From Catonia carolina (Eukaryota > Arthropoda > Insecta > Hemiptera > Achilidae), in contig JAQMRL010000001.1 of the NCBI GenBank assembly GCA_035578175.1, positions 55,699,553-55,763,552 of the forward strand: a stretch of 64,000 bases of DNA, written 5' to 3'. This document shows, piece after piece, positions 46,808 to 59,144 of this stretch. The number at the start of each line of letters is the position of its first letter. Positions within the stretch are counted from its first letter, which is position 1. Made by a program: the position numbers and the translations under genes. The notes under the pieces are model-generated. The model was not told where the DNA came from. It ran no database searches and saw nothing but the letters and a program-made list of their open reading frames with translations.

Positions 46808-47210
46808 CTTACTTTGACTTGGTGATGGATCTTTCAGCAATTCTTCGTCGAGTGAGGTATCCAACCAATCAAATCTCTCATCATCATAAGTGTCACTAAA
46901 ATCAGGGGCTGGAGAAACAGTTTCAACCCAAGAGGGTTTACTCATAATAATTTTCACATCGCCACTATTTACTTTATGTAAAGAAACGTCCGATAATTCT
47001 TTTCTATCCAATTCATCATCCACCTGTCTATTTTGGGAGCAACAACTTTGGCAAGATTTAAAAATCGATTCGGTACTCAATCTTTGTAGTGACTGCAAGG
47101 TTAAACTAATATTGTCTAAATTTACACTTCTATTTTGTCCCAATGTTGTTAAAGCCCTTTGTTGTTCTAACAATTCAGGTAATTCCATGTCATCACAGTA
47201 CAGTATTTTG
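46808..47210 (-). CDS. ZnT: ZnT-type zinc transporter, coding exon 2 (cytosolic N-terminus)
   Basis: This 403-base exon encodes about 134 residues of hydrophilic, acidic N-terminal region (ILYCDDMELPELLEQQ at its start, Asp/Ser-rich DTYDDERFDWLDTSLDEE near its end). It has no membrane segment, so it should lie in the cytosol ahead of the transport domain. The acceptor is the AG at 47212-47211, downstream of a T-rich tract; a second AG at 47219-47218 is possible but breaks the phase with exon 1. The donor that keeps exon 3 in frame is AAG/GTTGGT, after 46808. A better-looking GTAAGG five bases upstream would shift the frame and stop within exon 3. The assignment rests on phase continuity and the open frame, because this region is poorly conserved in the family. 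Confidence 0.75.
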
Positions 47211-47422
47211 CTAATGCCTAAGCAAGTCAGAAAAAAAATATTTAATATAATTTATAAATAAATCTTCAAACTGCATCCTGCAGCTAGTAATCAATCTGAA
47301 CTAAAACAAAAGAAAACACTACTTCACTAACCTATACTCTTTTTAATGCTACTTCAAAAAAAATTATTATTATTATTATTATCATTATTTAAAGAAAAAA
47401 TTATTTTTTCTTAATTATTTAT

Positions 47423-47748
47423 GACCCACCGGGTTGGTCTAGAGGTAGAGTCGTCGCCAAAATCAGCTGTTTAACAGCTGATTTTCGGAGACGAAGGTTC
47501 CTGGTTCAAATCCTAGTAAAGGTAGTTACTTTTATACGGATTTGAATATCAGACAGTGCTTACCGGTGTACTTTGATGGTTGGGGTTCAATTAACCATAC
47601 TCTCTCAGGAATGGTCGGCCTGGGTCTGTACAAGACTACACCTCATTTACACGTCATACACATCATCCTCATCTCATTGGGTCATGGGGTTGCTTATTGT
47701 TCTGAATTGAACAGATTGCAACGTACACAAATTAGGAATAAAAAAAAA
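47423..47748 (+). repeat. Full-length tRNA-derived SINE with 10-base target duplication
   Basis: The head GACCCACCGGGTTGGTCTAG with AGGTAGAG is an A box and GGTTCAAATCC is a B box, so Pol III could transcribe it. Between them sits a palindrome AATCAGCTG TTTAA CAGCTGATT. The body runs through GTTGGGGTTCAATTAACC and ends AATAAAAAAAAAA. It is flanked by AATTATTTAT at 47413-47422 and 47749-47758. It lies in ZnT intron 1, antisense to the gene. Confidence 0.9.
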
Positions 47749-48544
47749 AATTATTTATACTAACATATTTCAGTGGATCCACAACGACTTGTTTTACACA
47801 AGTGACTGTAGAGATCTTCTGAAAGAGGTTTTAAAAAATAATTTGTTTCAATTTGTATGGTTCGTGTACTCTAGCAATGATTATCCACTAAACTATCTAT
47901 ATATGGTGTTCAAAAGGATAAGGGTTTTCGGTCAAGTTTGGTCTTAGCTACCTTAGCTACTGAACTAGTTTCCACCAAATATTTAGAAAAAAAGAAAATA
48001 AAATTTTTCGCATGCATATTTTCCATCATCCACCACTATTATTTCCAAATTCTGAAGTGACACAAAAATCGATTTTAAAAGATTTCATGCACAAATGCCA
48101 TTGCTTCTTCATGATCCCATTGCAGTCTCCATGAGAGCTAAGAGGTGCTGTTTATTACATGCTCTCTTTGTTTCGGATGAAATATCCTGTTTTAAAATAC
48201 CTGGAAATCACGAGCTGTTTACAGACCCACTTGGAGATTTGAGGTTGTCAAATATTTTTAGGTGTAGAAAATGAAAATGTACCTATCAAGCCCATGTTTC
48301 AAGCTCTTGCCTTAAAAAAATATGACCAAAATATTTGCTGCATTTATTTAGAAGTACACTCTAACCAGTTTGGTGACACCATTTTTAGAATCTTTACCAA
48401 AAAAGAATAGAGTAAATTGTCAATTAGTAGATTTTACGTGCATTTAGTTTTGACAATTTTTTTTACATTGAAATTGGAACCTTTAATGTGTTATTTGCGT
48501 GATTTTTGTTTCTGTACATTGTTTTGTTGGATCCTTATAAGTAT

Positions 48545-48720
48545 TTTTTTTTTTAGTTTATTATTTAAAGTCCCATTAACAGCTCGGCTGTTAGCGACTA
48601 CAGTGGGTTTTAACTTGTGAAAATTTCTAGACCCTAGCAGGAAATCAAACCCAGGATCACTGCATTTTAGGCTAGCATGCTACCACTATTCTGCAGAGGC
48701 AGCCTTATTAATATTTTGAT
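48545..48720 (-). repeat. tRNA-like SINE
   Basis: Minus-strand head GTAGCATGCTAGCCTAAAAT with a B box CCTGGGTTTGATTTCC. The body holds the plus-strand hairpin GCTCGGCTGTTAGCG, and a T run lies at the tail end. Same broad family as 56495-56676. Confidence 0.65.
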
Positions 48721-49330
48721 TTTCTATGTTTTATTTATTCTTCTTACATGCACCTACCCTATTTAAAAGTTACAAACACATGCCCTTTTGATTACTCATG
48801 ATTGTTTCATTATTTCAGTTGTTAGCCCTACCATTACTATATTTTAAATAATTGCTTAAATAACTTCAAACATACAATCATCTGTAAAATTGCAACCCCA
48901 ATGCAAATGTTAATATAAATAAATGCATAATACAGTAATTTTAAATAAGAAGTAGATTAAACTGGCATTAAAAGGATTACACTTTAGTGAAGGCTAGTAG
49001 TGTTTTTCCATTTATTCAATATTACTACAATTATTGTTTTTCTTTAAAACAGACATTATTTTGATAATACGCAAACTAAGAAAATCATATAATACCTTTT
49101 TAAATACCTTAAAATTAGGTTAATTTATAACAGAAAACAATTACCTTGTCAATAGCATAGTTATTACAAAGAAATATTATATGTTACAATTTACGAAGAA
49201 CACTTGACAGGTGGTAATAACAAACAGACCTGTGCAATGCAAATTAAAGGTGGTTTTATAACTTCAAATTTTATAATATTATAATGTACCAATAAGTACT
49301 AGTGGATATCCATTTTCCCGGAATACTTAC

Positions 49331-49359
49331 AGCATTAAAGGTGAACTTTCAGAAGTCAT
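49331..49359 (-). CDS. ZnT: ZnT-type zinc transporter, candidate coding exon 1
   Basis: Candidate first coding exon of the zinc transporter. Read on the minus strand it starts ATG at 49359 and encodes MTSESSPLM plus two bases of the next codon. It is followed by a near-perfect donor, GTAAGTAT, at 49330-49323. The phase (two bases left over) joins exactly to an acceptor at 47211-47212, giving SPLML then KILYCDDMELPE. A short Ser/Glu-rich start with a leucine pair is plausible for vesicular ZnT N-termini, but that is inference. An alternative start is the internal ATG at 47188. A 5' UTR probably continues to the right of 49359; no promoter is recognisable. Confidence 0.6.
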
Positions 49360-49854
49360 GTTAAGAAAAAATGTTATAGCTTATATTTCACTACACAAGA
49401 AGAACAACACGTAATATTCCTATTTTTATTGATTCAAAAACACAACAGCACTTTATGAATAATAGATTTTTCAGTCCCAACCCAGAGCATTAAGGAAATT
49501 TGTATTGTAATAATACAATAATAAATAAAATTATTACTGTAGTACAGAACAGTGATAGTTTAAATTCTCCAAGTGAACAAGATAAGAATTTGATAAAAGC
49601 TGGTACACAGGCACAAGAGGTTTAAATTATAATGCAACATAATTTAAGATAAGGAAGAACAATAGGTTTAAAAATAATAAAAAAATAATAATTACCAAAA
49701 ACGGTAAGAAAAATAAATATTATTATTCATAAATATGTCAATATATCAATTATAAAGTTACTTATCACTGAATTTATAAAATTAAGAAGCGGAGATTTAA
49801 TTTGAATATTTAGTTGTGTCTAAAATTTATTTATTTAAAGGTAAATAAATTTCA

Positions 49855-49985
49855 AGGTAGGTTGGCCATCTTCAAGGCCCAGTGATTACAGTGCTAGACT
49901 ACACTGTACACTGCAAAGTTGAAGGTTCCAGGTTTGATTACCGACCAGGGTCTGATATTATTACATGTTAAAACCCACCATTTCT
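49855..49985 (+). repeat. tRNA-like SINE
   Basis: Plus-strand head GGCCCAGTGATTACAGTGCT, then GGTTCCAGGTTTGATTACC as the B box, then GGGTCTGATATTATTACATG. Degenerate and without a clear tail. Confidence 0.6.
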
Positions 49986-50189
49986 ATACCATAACTCATA
50001 ATATTCAAAGCAGTTAATCTGACTTTAAACATTATTAAAAACCATATCATAGGCATATAAAACAAAATGCTGTATTAACCTCTATCCAGTAACCTACAAA
50101 AGCATCTGACTGATTTATAAGTGGACTTAACAGTAGATTGACAAGTTTAATAATACAAAAATAATAAAAACAACATTAAATTATAAGAC

Positions 50190-50454
50190 TGATTTTCGGA
50201 GACGAAGGTTCCTGGTTCAAATCCTAGTAAAGGTAGTTACTTTTATACGGATTCGAATACTAGACAGTGGTTACCGGTGTACTTTGATGGTTGGGGTTCA
50301 ATTAACCATACTCTCTCAGGAATGGTCGGCCTGGGTCTGTACAAGACTACACCTCATTTACACGTCATACACATCATCCTCATCTCATTGGGTCATGGGG
50401 TTGCTTATTGTTCTAAATTGAACAGATTGCAACGTACACAAATTAGGAATAAAC
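50190..50454 (+). repeat. 5'-truncated SINE with 12-base target duplication
   Basis: Nearly identical to the 3' 265 bases of the SINE at 47423-47748, starting at TGATTTTCGGAGACGAAGG. Flanked by AAATTATAAGAC at 50178-50189 and 50455-50466. The break falls in the second arm of the palindrome that the full copy carries. Confidence 0.92.
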
Positions 50455-50554
50455 AAATTATAAGACAATAGTAATGAAATATAACATTATAATATCAATA
50501 TTTCATCTCACAACTTAAATTAAAGATGAAGCTACATACATAGTTTTTTCTTGA

Positions 50555-50710
50555 TTCATATACGAGTGTTTTGCATGTTAATGCTAATGAATATGGTGAA
50601 GGGTGATAATGTGTGTCGAAAAAAATACCGAACCTGACCGTGAATCAAACTCTGAACCCTTGATGTAGAAGCCAAATGTGCTGACCACTACACTAAAGCG
50701 CCACCCAGCA
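50555..50710 (-). repeat. tRNA-like SINE
   Basis: On the minus strand: GGGTGGCGCTTTAGTGTAGT (A-box region), GGTCAGCACATTTGG, then GAGTTTGATTCACGGTCAGG as a B-box-like block, and a body with the TTAATGCTAATG (plus strand) block. Degenerate. Confidence 0.65.
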
Positions 50711-51246
50711 TAATAAATACAGATAACACTGGGCATGATAGAGAGCACAAAAATTATTTTCAACTACTTTATTACTTACTTAGTCGAAATCTCATACTTT
50801 TAAAAAAGCACTTTTCAGACAAATTCAAGGTAATATTTAATCAAAGAGCATACCATCCACGAAGATGTATTAATATTTTTATATTGAGAAAATTAATCCT
50901 AAACATTTATAAAAAAATCATTTCACCAAAGAGAGCAATGTTTTATTCATTTTCAAAAAAAACTTCTCTGAATACTATTCAAAACCAAAAACCTTTTTTA
51001 TGAGAATTAAATTTCAAAATTTTAATGAAATTAGATAACTGTATAAATGCTATGGGTTATCGGTCAATGCTATAAAACACTGCAGGGCTGAAGATCTATG
51101 TATGATCTCTGGCAATAATATAAAAAAATTATGTTATTTTGTACTGGAAAATTTTAAATAGCTGTCAAAAACTAAATTAAAGTGCCTCGCTTTTAATTAT
51201 GGCATTAATAAACCAAAAATGTTGAAGCTAACTAATAAAAAAAAAA

Positions 51247-52185
51247 TTTGGTGTGAAACACTCACGTGACTTCCAATATAAATAATGAAAAATATAACAT
51301 GTTTACTCATCAGTAAACAGTATAAAATAAAACATACAAAGTAATTTTAATTATAAGTGAATGCTTCTAATGGAAATCAACTTTCATAGAATAAAAATAT
51401 GTAAAATCAAAAATTGACACCAAACTAAGCTTAGTAGAAAAAAATTGCTTAAAAATAAAAGTTGTAGTTTTTTAATTTTCAATAACTTTAATTATACACT
51501 TTTGTTGTTAAATACGTATTAAGGCCACAATCTTAAAAAATCCTATTTTTTCAGATTTTGATGAAAAAAATAAGAAAATCACTGACTGATGCTAAACTAA
51601 GCATTAAATGAAGAAAATGTTTAAAATAAAATTGTAGGTTTTTAATGTCCTACAACTTTATTATAAATACTTTTTCAGCTTAAATGCATATTTAGGCTGC
51701 TATCTTAGAAAGAAATTACCACAAGAGCACAGGCCTCCCAAGAATTTCAGCAGACATGACACTTATCCTATTTTGTAGAACTTAAAAACTGTAGTAAATG
51801 AAGCGATATTTAAAAAAAATTGTAATAGCCACTTTTGAGAAAATAACAAAAAAGTGAAAAATTGCACGAATAAACTACTACTTCCAGATGATCAAACTTG
51901 ATGAAAATGTTCATGTCGGGTCTGCTAGTGAAACATAACTTAAGTTTCAGCTTCGTACAATATTTTGTTCTCAAGATATTTTGTTTATGCGTGCAAACAC
52001 ACACACACGCGCGCGCGCACACACACACACAAACACACTTGCAAACAGACCAATTTCTAAAACCTGGTTTTTGGATTCAGGGGGCCTGAAAATCTGTATT
52101 TCGGTGAAAACTCGATTTCAAAAAATCAACATGAAAACAATACATTCCGTCCCTACAGATTCAAAAATAAAAAGTAAAAATTAAG
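51247..52185 (+). mobile_element. Family X element copy
   Basis: Begins GGTGTGAAACACTCACGTGA and ends near CATTCCGTCCCTACAGATTC. Same orientation as the right arm at 6728. It has the CA/CG microsatellite at 51997-52032 (with a GCGCGCGCGC core), AAACTACTACTTCCAGATGA and CAACTTTA blocks. Part of it (51765-51880) is also found inside the hAT element at 52620. Confidence 0.85.
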
Positions 52186-52619
52186 TAGCCCTATTAAATT
52201 AAAGACAACTATTTTTAACATTTAATTTAATTCCCACCAAAAATAAAATAAATTTAAGCAAAATATACCTAATAAGATAAGGCAAAATATAATGAACAGT
52301 AAGTAAGAATTATTCAAAATAAGCAATTGATTAAATTAAGTTGGATAAGTACTTGTTGATAATACATGGCAATGAAAAATTTAAGATAACATTCATGTAA
52401 TCTTAAGTTCCCTTACTTTGCTGATACTTCTGTATATTGAATTGGAATTAATGTTTTGCACACTTCACTAAAGGAGGCAATAAATATTTACACACATGTG
52501 TATATTTTGCACTCATCCAGTCAGAGATAAAAAAAATAATAAACACTCAATGTAACTACTACTATGTATTATGTATTAACCAATGTACTATGTATTAACA
52601 AATGTACAAAACATAGAGT

Positions 52620-53384
52620 AGTGGTTTTCAGACTTTTTGAGGGACCACTTAACAATAACAAAACCAATAAGCCAATGACCACGGCTTAGATGAATAAAAA
52701 TATACAAACAGATGTTAAAAATACATAAATTTACATAATATGTATTTATATATGTGCACATTCAAATACATTATATTATAATGTATGATGCTTATCCTAA
52801 AAATATAATTACAAAATCCTATTTTGTAGAATTTAAAAACTGTAGTAAATGAAGCGATATTTTAAAAAATTGTAATAGCCACTTTTGAGAACATTACAAA
52901 AAAGTGAAAAATTGCACGAATAAACTACTATTATAATACATTATATTATAGGTAATGTATTTGAATGTGCACATATTTGTAAATATATACAATTAAATAT
53001 TTTATTTAACTGTAGTATTTCTAACATACAATTACAATGAATAAAAAAAAACAGTAATTTTTAAAAACAATAATAAAACAAAGCAAAATATAATCTTATT
53101 ATTTTATAGTACATTATTATTATAATATAATTATAATTATTATAGTATATTATTTTATGGTATAGTTATTTTATTAGTTTTATTATTGAAAGTTATTGCG
53201 CATATAAATCTTACAACGAGTGAAAGACGAGTTCAAATTTATCACAATTTTACAAAATTGTTACAAACAAAGTCAACTGTAAATACATAGTCACCCATCA
53301 ATAAGGATTTAGCAATTAATTTACAAAAGTCTCAAATCCCATGGACCCCTTTCAAATTGCCAATGCTCACAGTTTGGGAAACTG
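52620..53384. mobile_element. hAT-like element carrying a family X segment
   Basis: The left end AGTGGTTTTCAGACTTTTTG and the right end CACAGTTTGGGAAACTG are hAT-type inverted ends. Likely 8-base duplications are ACATAGAGT (one extra base) at 52611-52619 and ACAAGAGT at 53385-53392. Inside, 52816-52930 is nearly identical to 51765-51880 of the family X copy 1 kb away. That segment is flanked by a perfect 24-base inverted repeat (52750-52773 and 52953-52976). No transposase. Confidence 0.7.
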
Positions 53385-53392
53385 ACAAGAGT

Positions 53393-54744
53393 ACAAATTC
53401 CTTTTAAAAACCTGAAATAAAAATGTGTTTACTTCTAAGTCAATTTCAAATATAAAAAGGGACCTTTATTAAAAACAATATCACCGAGAGAAACTAAAAT
53501 AGCTATAATTTACATTGATAATGCTAAACTTCAGTACTGAAAATTTTTTTAATGTACCTCCCCCATCCCCAATAGTGCAACTTACCACCCTACATGGTCA
53601 GCACAAAAACAAAAGCGGCAGAAATTTAAGTGTAACAGAACAGCCAAAAGGTCCTGGTATTAACAAGCCATAGTTAAAGAAATCATTGGTATGTGATTAT
53701 GTTCCTAAATTTTTATACAGTAAATTTTTGTGTTAGGGACTAGTTATGTAAAAAATAAATTTATTTTTTGCAGATTTTAGTATTTCAGAATTTCCTGAAT
53801 TCAAATATTCACATATCTGAATTACAAATATATAGTATAGTATATGTTATGGAAACTAAAAATTAGTGAAAATGTAATTTTTGTAATGGTATGTCATGAG
53901 AAATGTCTTTTATTTTACAGGAAAAAGTTGCTTTAATAAGCATATTTCAGCTATAAACAACATCAAGTAAATTGATAGTTTTGATTAAAAGATCTGAAAG
54001 AAAATATAGAAAAGAAAGCTCAAGTTAAAAATTAAATAAAAGAATGGAACAAAATTATAAAAGGGTTTACCAATGAGGCTAGCCAGTTCTGATTTACTGG
54101 GTTTCTCATAACTGTTCATGAAATATTTATGAAATATAAATAAATATTGTATTCTTGTTCATACAATTGGGCATAATTCTTTGCTCTTTTACTTGTAATA
54201 CTGAAACAGTGATCAACAGCAAGACATTTTTTTTATGTAAATTAAAAAGGTGTACCACTTATATTTTTTAGTTCTTAAAAAATTCTTTAGAAAAGTTCTT
54301 AAAAGAAAAGATCCACCAACCAGGGCAACATATAATCTACAATATATACCAACGTAAGAAACACAATAGCTCAATATCACATGTATAAAATTTATAGTTT
54401 TTGTAACACCAATTAACATTTTAACCCATACATTAGAGATTGTAATAATGTTTTTTACAAACTAACAACACAAAACAATTATTAAATTGGTCCCTGCAAA
54501 TTGTGATAAATCATTTTTTAAGGTTTTGAGTTAAGTCAGGAAATAGATTCAATAATAATTAATACATCGTTCAATGTATCAAAGTTCTTAGTCTAATGCT
54601 CCTTTGGCATTATTTTGACCTCTTCAAATTTTTAATCCATGCAAAAATGTTCTGTCATAGACTTAAAACATTTTTGCACGGAGCAGAGAATTAGTTACCA
54701 TTAATGACTTCGAAATGTTTTGCAGGGACTGCTTCAATTGTAAT
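53393..54744. other. Upstream region, nothing recognised
   Basis: AT-rich. The 68-codon minus frame at 54213-54419 has no recognisable similarity. Confidence 0.5.
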
Positions 54745-54905
54745 TTAGCCACCTCAGTGGCAAATTGGTTAGCATACTAGCAAAATACAGAAGATCGTGG
54801 ATTAGATCCCAAGTTCGGGTCAGATAGGGATTACAAGTAGAATAGGGATCAACCATTCCAACATCCATAACTCACAGTGTTGCTAATGACCAAACCGTTG
54901 AAACT
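54745..54905 (+). repeat. tRNA-like SINE
   Basis: The head TAGCCACCTCAGTGGCAAAT with TTGGTTAGCATACTAGC is A-box-like, GTGGATTAGATCCC is B-box-like, and GACCAAACCGTTGAAACTTA precedes a T run. Degenerate. Confidence 0.65.
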
Positions 54906-56494
54906 TAATTTTTTTTTAAATAATTTCAAATTTATGCAGATTATGCTTACTATAGGAATTAAATGAAGTACATGTATAAAGAATGTCATATTTTATATTC
55001 TGACTTGACCTCTAGAATTTAATATTAGAAGTACTGCTTAATTCTCATAATCTAACTTTTTGACACTAGTTACCCTTTATTCTAAACTTTTTAGTGTTTT
55101 GATCATCATAGTTACAATGGAATCCTTTTCATTTCATTCTATTAATCTAACAAGATGTTACTAAGTTACCTTAACAAATTGTGAATACTAACAAGTAATC
55201 AACATTTTATAAATACCTGAATTAACTCTTTTCACCAAAGCAGCAAAAACACAAACAATTTAAACCGAACCAAGTTAATAAAAAACTATAAACAAATTAC
55301 CACAAAAATCGAACAATAGAAAAAAACCTAATGTATGAATTGATATTTGGGTATAAAAGCTACACCTAATATCCAAGCTTACCCAAGACTGACTACTGCG
55401 ATCAAAAGAAACTAGAGTATATTTAAATGTAGGGCTACACACACATGGTAATTACGTACAATTATTATGCCTATCAGTGAATAATATAATTTAGTTGATT
55501 TATGGCTGTTTAATAACAATAGTCAAATAAATTAAAACAGAAATTAATAATTGCCATGAAAGTAATAACTTAAATGTTTGCAAATGAAAGTGTAACAAAA
55601 CTTGCAAAGTTAACCAAAAATATTTAAGTTAATAAAATTTCCCAGAAATTGACACTAATTGACAATTGCAAGTTAAAAAATAAATTTAACATTATTAGTG
55701 CAATTTTTGCACAATATACTAACACATACTAAATCATTATAATATAGAATATCACTTTAAACAAATAAAATAACACAGAAAAATGAAAAAGTTAATACCA
55801 AACTCGTAATAAGGAAACTTGTTTGTATTGTCAAAATTAATTTACATCAATTAAAAATAAAACTTAGTATAACAAAGCACTTTTCATAAAGAGAACTGGA
55901 AGCATTTAAGAGTGAAACAATAAACATTGTTACAATTGTGCCGGAACAAAAAAAAATACAACTAATGATCAGCAGACGAATAAATCTTTCAAGAAAAACA
56001 TAAATTATGTTAAACACATACAAAGTCATTAAAAAATAATTAAGAATATCTATATTCTTTTAGTTAATGAGATTATTTTTCATAATTAACTTTGCCTTTC
56101 CATCTTTCTTAATTCAAAGACAATAATTTACTCCATACTACCTTAAATTGTTCTAGTTTTATATTTTTTATTTGTTTTTGGGAACTACAATTTACACTAC
56201 CAACCACCCAATTTGATCATGCCTTTCCTTTCCTAGATTTTTTTGTGGAATATTAACTCCACATAAAACATTAATGTTAATAACAACTATGAACAGGGAC
56301 ACCATTGGGTTTTGTATAACTGAGTATTAGTTGGTCACCACACAAAGACACTCACCCAACTGTGCTACTAAACGAGAAGTTTGTAAATTGGAAAAAATGT
56401 TTTACGTACACAAATTATTAAAGAAGAATTAATTATTAAACATGCAAATAGGACACAAAAACAGAGACCTAATTAGGTTCACAGCTAACTGACT

Positions 56495-56676
56495 AGTTTT
56501 TTTTTTTTTTTTGGTTTAACGTCCGGCTGTTCTACAATTACTGCTAATGCAGACGGTGAAGAATGAAATTAATTTTTTGTAACATATGAAAATATGCCGT
56601 GTCTGAATGGGATTCGAACCCAAGACCGCATGATGAGAGGCGAGCACGTTACCAACTACGCCAATGTGGCCGGCAG
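56495..56676 (-). repeat. tRNA-derived SINE with 8-base target duplication
   Basis: The minus-strand head GCCGGCCACATTGGCGTAGT followed by TGGTAACGTGCTCGC (A box) and GGGTTCGAATCCC (perfect B box) is strongly tRNA-like. A 19-base T run on the plus strand (56497-56515 region) is its poly-A tail. Flanked by AACTGACT at 56487-56494 and 56677-56684. The best-preserved tRNA head in the window, but the 3' half continues into a SINE body, so it is not a tRNA gene. Confidence 0.9.
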
Positions 56677-57409
56677 AACTGACTTGGTAAATTTAAATTA
56701 TAAAATACATTAGATACAGTTATTCCAGTAATTTTCATGACATAGCATATTGAAGTATTATCTCTGAAAAAATAACTATTTCTAATTGTATAATTTTAAA
56801 TACAGTAAGATCCTGGTTATCCAACCTTTGCTCATACAACATGACTGACAGTAACGAATGCGAATTGATAAGCGAGAGCATAATATTTAGCCTAAATTGA
56901 AGAACAACACGGAACAACCCCATGACATAACAGTGATGTGGCACTGGTTTGACATTGCCGCCCAGAAAAAGGCACATGTTTTTTAATGTAAACGTCACAC
57001 AAGCAATCGTCTATAACACACTTTTTCCAAAAGTAGTAAATTTTTTTGTTAGTAGCCGTACTGCTAAACATTTTATTCATGTTACTATGAAAAATGTGTT
57101 AAATATTCTTTGTATTTTACTTATTAGGTCCTATTTTTTTTTTAAATCTTTCATAGCATTTAGGTCCCTACTTTAACTTGTTATTTTCACTGACAGTATT
57201 TAGAACTTACATTTCTCCTAATTTCTTGAAAACTTATCGTATTCTGTTTCATTAAAGTTATTTTTAAAATCCAACAACTGTAGGCTACTATTTATTTAAA
57301 TTATCTTGTGGTGCCCGATAATTCAACATTTTGCTTATCTCACCATCTCCAGATCCCGTTTGTGTCAGATAATCAAGACTCTACTGTTCTACTAATCACA
57401 AAATGTTAT

Positions 57410-57485
57410 TTCAGAGGTCAGCGCAAATAGATTCTATTCCAGTGGCCTGGATTCAATTCCCAATCAGATCTAGCATAAACTAACA
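57410..57485 (-). repeat. tRNA-like SINE fragment
   Basis: The minus strand contains GGGAATTGAATCCAGGCCAC (B-box-like) with TCTGATT beside it. Only a fragment; low complexity around it. Confidence 0.4.
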
Positions 57486-58029
57486 GTTCAAACAAAATAG
57501 TTGCTGAGATGTACACATTGATTTTTTGAATGAAATTTTGCCTTTAATAAATCAGTTAATCTAAAATACAGCTCTTTAAAAGTACAGTAAAAAATATAAA
57601 CAACTTTAAAGTAAAGTAAAAAAGTTTACAAAATAAATTACTTCCATAACTGACTGAATGCACAAATTTACGAGGTTAACAACACATTCAAAGATCGTAT
57701 TATTATTTAAAACTATCTTAACTGGTTTTGAAAATAGTGTTAAATTTATGAAGCTATTTATAACTTGTTTTAGTACTTTAAAGCTTATAGTACAAGTTAT
57801 AAACCTACAAAAACAAAATTTAAACCGAGTCTAAATTTTGAATTTGTACTTTAACTTAGTTCACCACTTTTTAAGGTTTTCCAATTTTCTAAAATTCTAC
57901 ATAGTTATACAAAATTACCTGAAATGGTTGCATAAAATATACAAAAATACCAATACATATAATAATTTAGTACCTGGAACGAACAGTTGTGGTGCTTTAT
58001 AAAAAACTTAACAAACAAATTAAAGAGCA

Positions 58030-58800
58030 GGTAAAATTAATAATAGAACCTCTACGGAAGGTTCTTGGGAAATGGGGCTTAAAAGTTCTACCTACTTGAA
58101 GATGAAGTGTCGACCAATTGGAGTAGTTGAACAAAATTTGTAAATTGGAGGGCAAAGGATAGAGGTTTATGATGAGTATAAGTACCTTGGTGTAGTACTG
58201 ACTACTGAGGGGAACAGCCAAAGGAAATATTTATAATTACACAGGGAAGGGTGAACACAGGTGCTAAATTCTGTTCCACAGTCAAAAAAATTTAAATCTG
58301 AACAATGGAAAGGTTTGGGAAAGTCATATAGCAAAGAATTCTGAGGTACAATGCAGGAACACTGACACTGTCATAAAAAAGTAAAAAGATGATAGCAGCT
58401 GTGCAGATGGACTTCTGGAGGTGAAGTTATCAGATCTCGAGGTTTGGACCGCTTAAGGAATGAAGCCATCTGTGAAAATGTAGGAAGACCCAACAGTGTG
58501 TTAAATGAAATATAAACACTGATGTATTAACACTTTTATCAGATAAATGAAGACAGGTGGACAAGCAGAACATGGAATTGGACCCTAAGGGAAAGAAGGA
58601 AAACTGGATGCATAGCAAAGCAATAGATGAATGGAATAATGGAGGCAATGACAACTACAGCTGCAGAAGGGTAATGAGATGGATAAAGAGGCTTGGTGGT
58701 AGTGATTTTGGGATGCGAAATATTACAGTAATAGCTCCACAAAGTCGCAAAACAGAAATTAATAACCTCTACCTGTCTTCACAGGTGAACTAAACTATCA
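58030..58800 (+). pseudogene. LINE remnant (reverse transcriptase thumb to C-terminus)
   Basis: Plus-strand scraps: QRIEVYDEYKYLGVVLTTEG (about 58150-58210), then GLDRLRNEAICENVGRPN (about 58443-58500), WTLRERRKTG and MNGIMEAMTTTAAEG near 58630-58670. This matches the conserved tail of insect LINE reverse transcriptases. Many frameshifts and stops. Confidence 0.75.
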
Positions 58801-59144
58801 ATGAAACTTACTTAACATTCTAGTTTATACATTTTTAGATGAAAATTCAGGCTCAAAATAGGTAGAGATGAAAACACTACAGTTCTAAATAACCTACTGA
58901 TACAATTACAACTCTGTTATTAGTAGCATTAAAAATTTATAATTTCATAATTTAACACTAGCCAGGAAGGTGCAATGTCACAAAACGGCTATTCAATGAT
59001 GCAACAATTTCAAAAATTGTATACTCTTTACTGCAAATTAGCACAACATTTTAAAAAGTGTGATAATTTATTGATGTATTTTCTACCCACATAAATAGGT
59101 TTTAGTTCAACAATTTTAAGTTGCAGTAAGCCACATAATAATCG

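Noticed and set aside
47870..48420. Somewhat less AT-rich stretch in ZnT intron 1 as a transposase or gag fragment
   Set aside because: Both strands were read for DDE and reverse transcriptase motifs and nothing convincing appeared.
56600..56676. A tRNA gene, suggested by clean A and B boxes
   Set aside because: The head runs into a SINE body with a poly-A tail and a target duplication, and the acceptor arms do not close. The same applies to the other tRNA-like heads.
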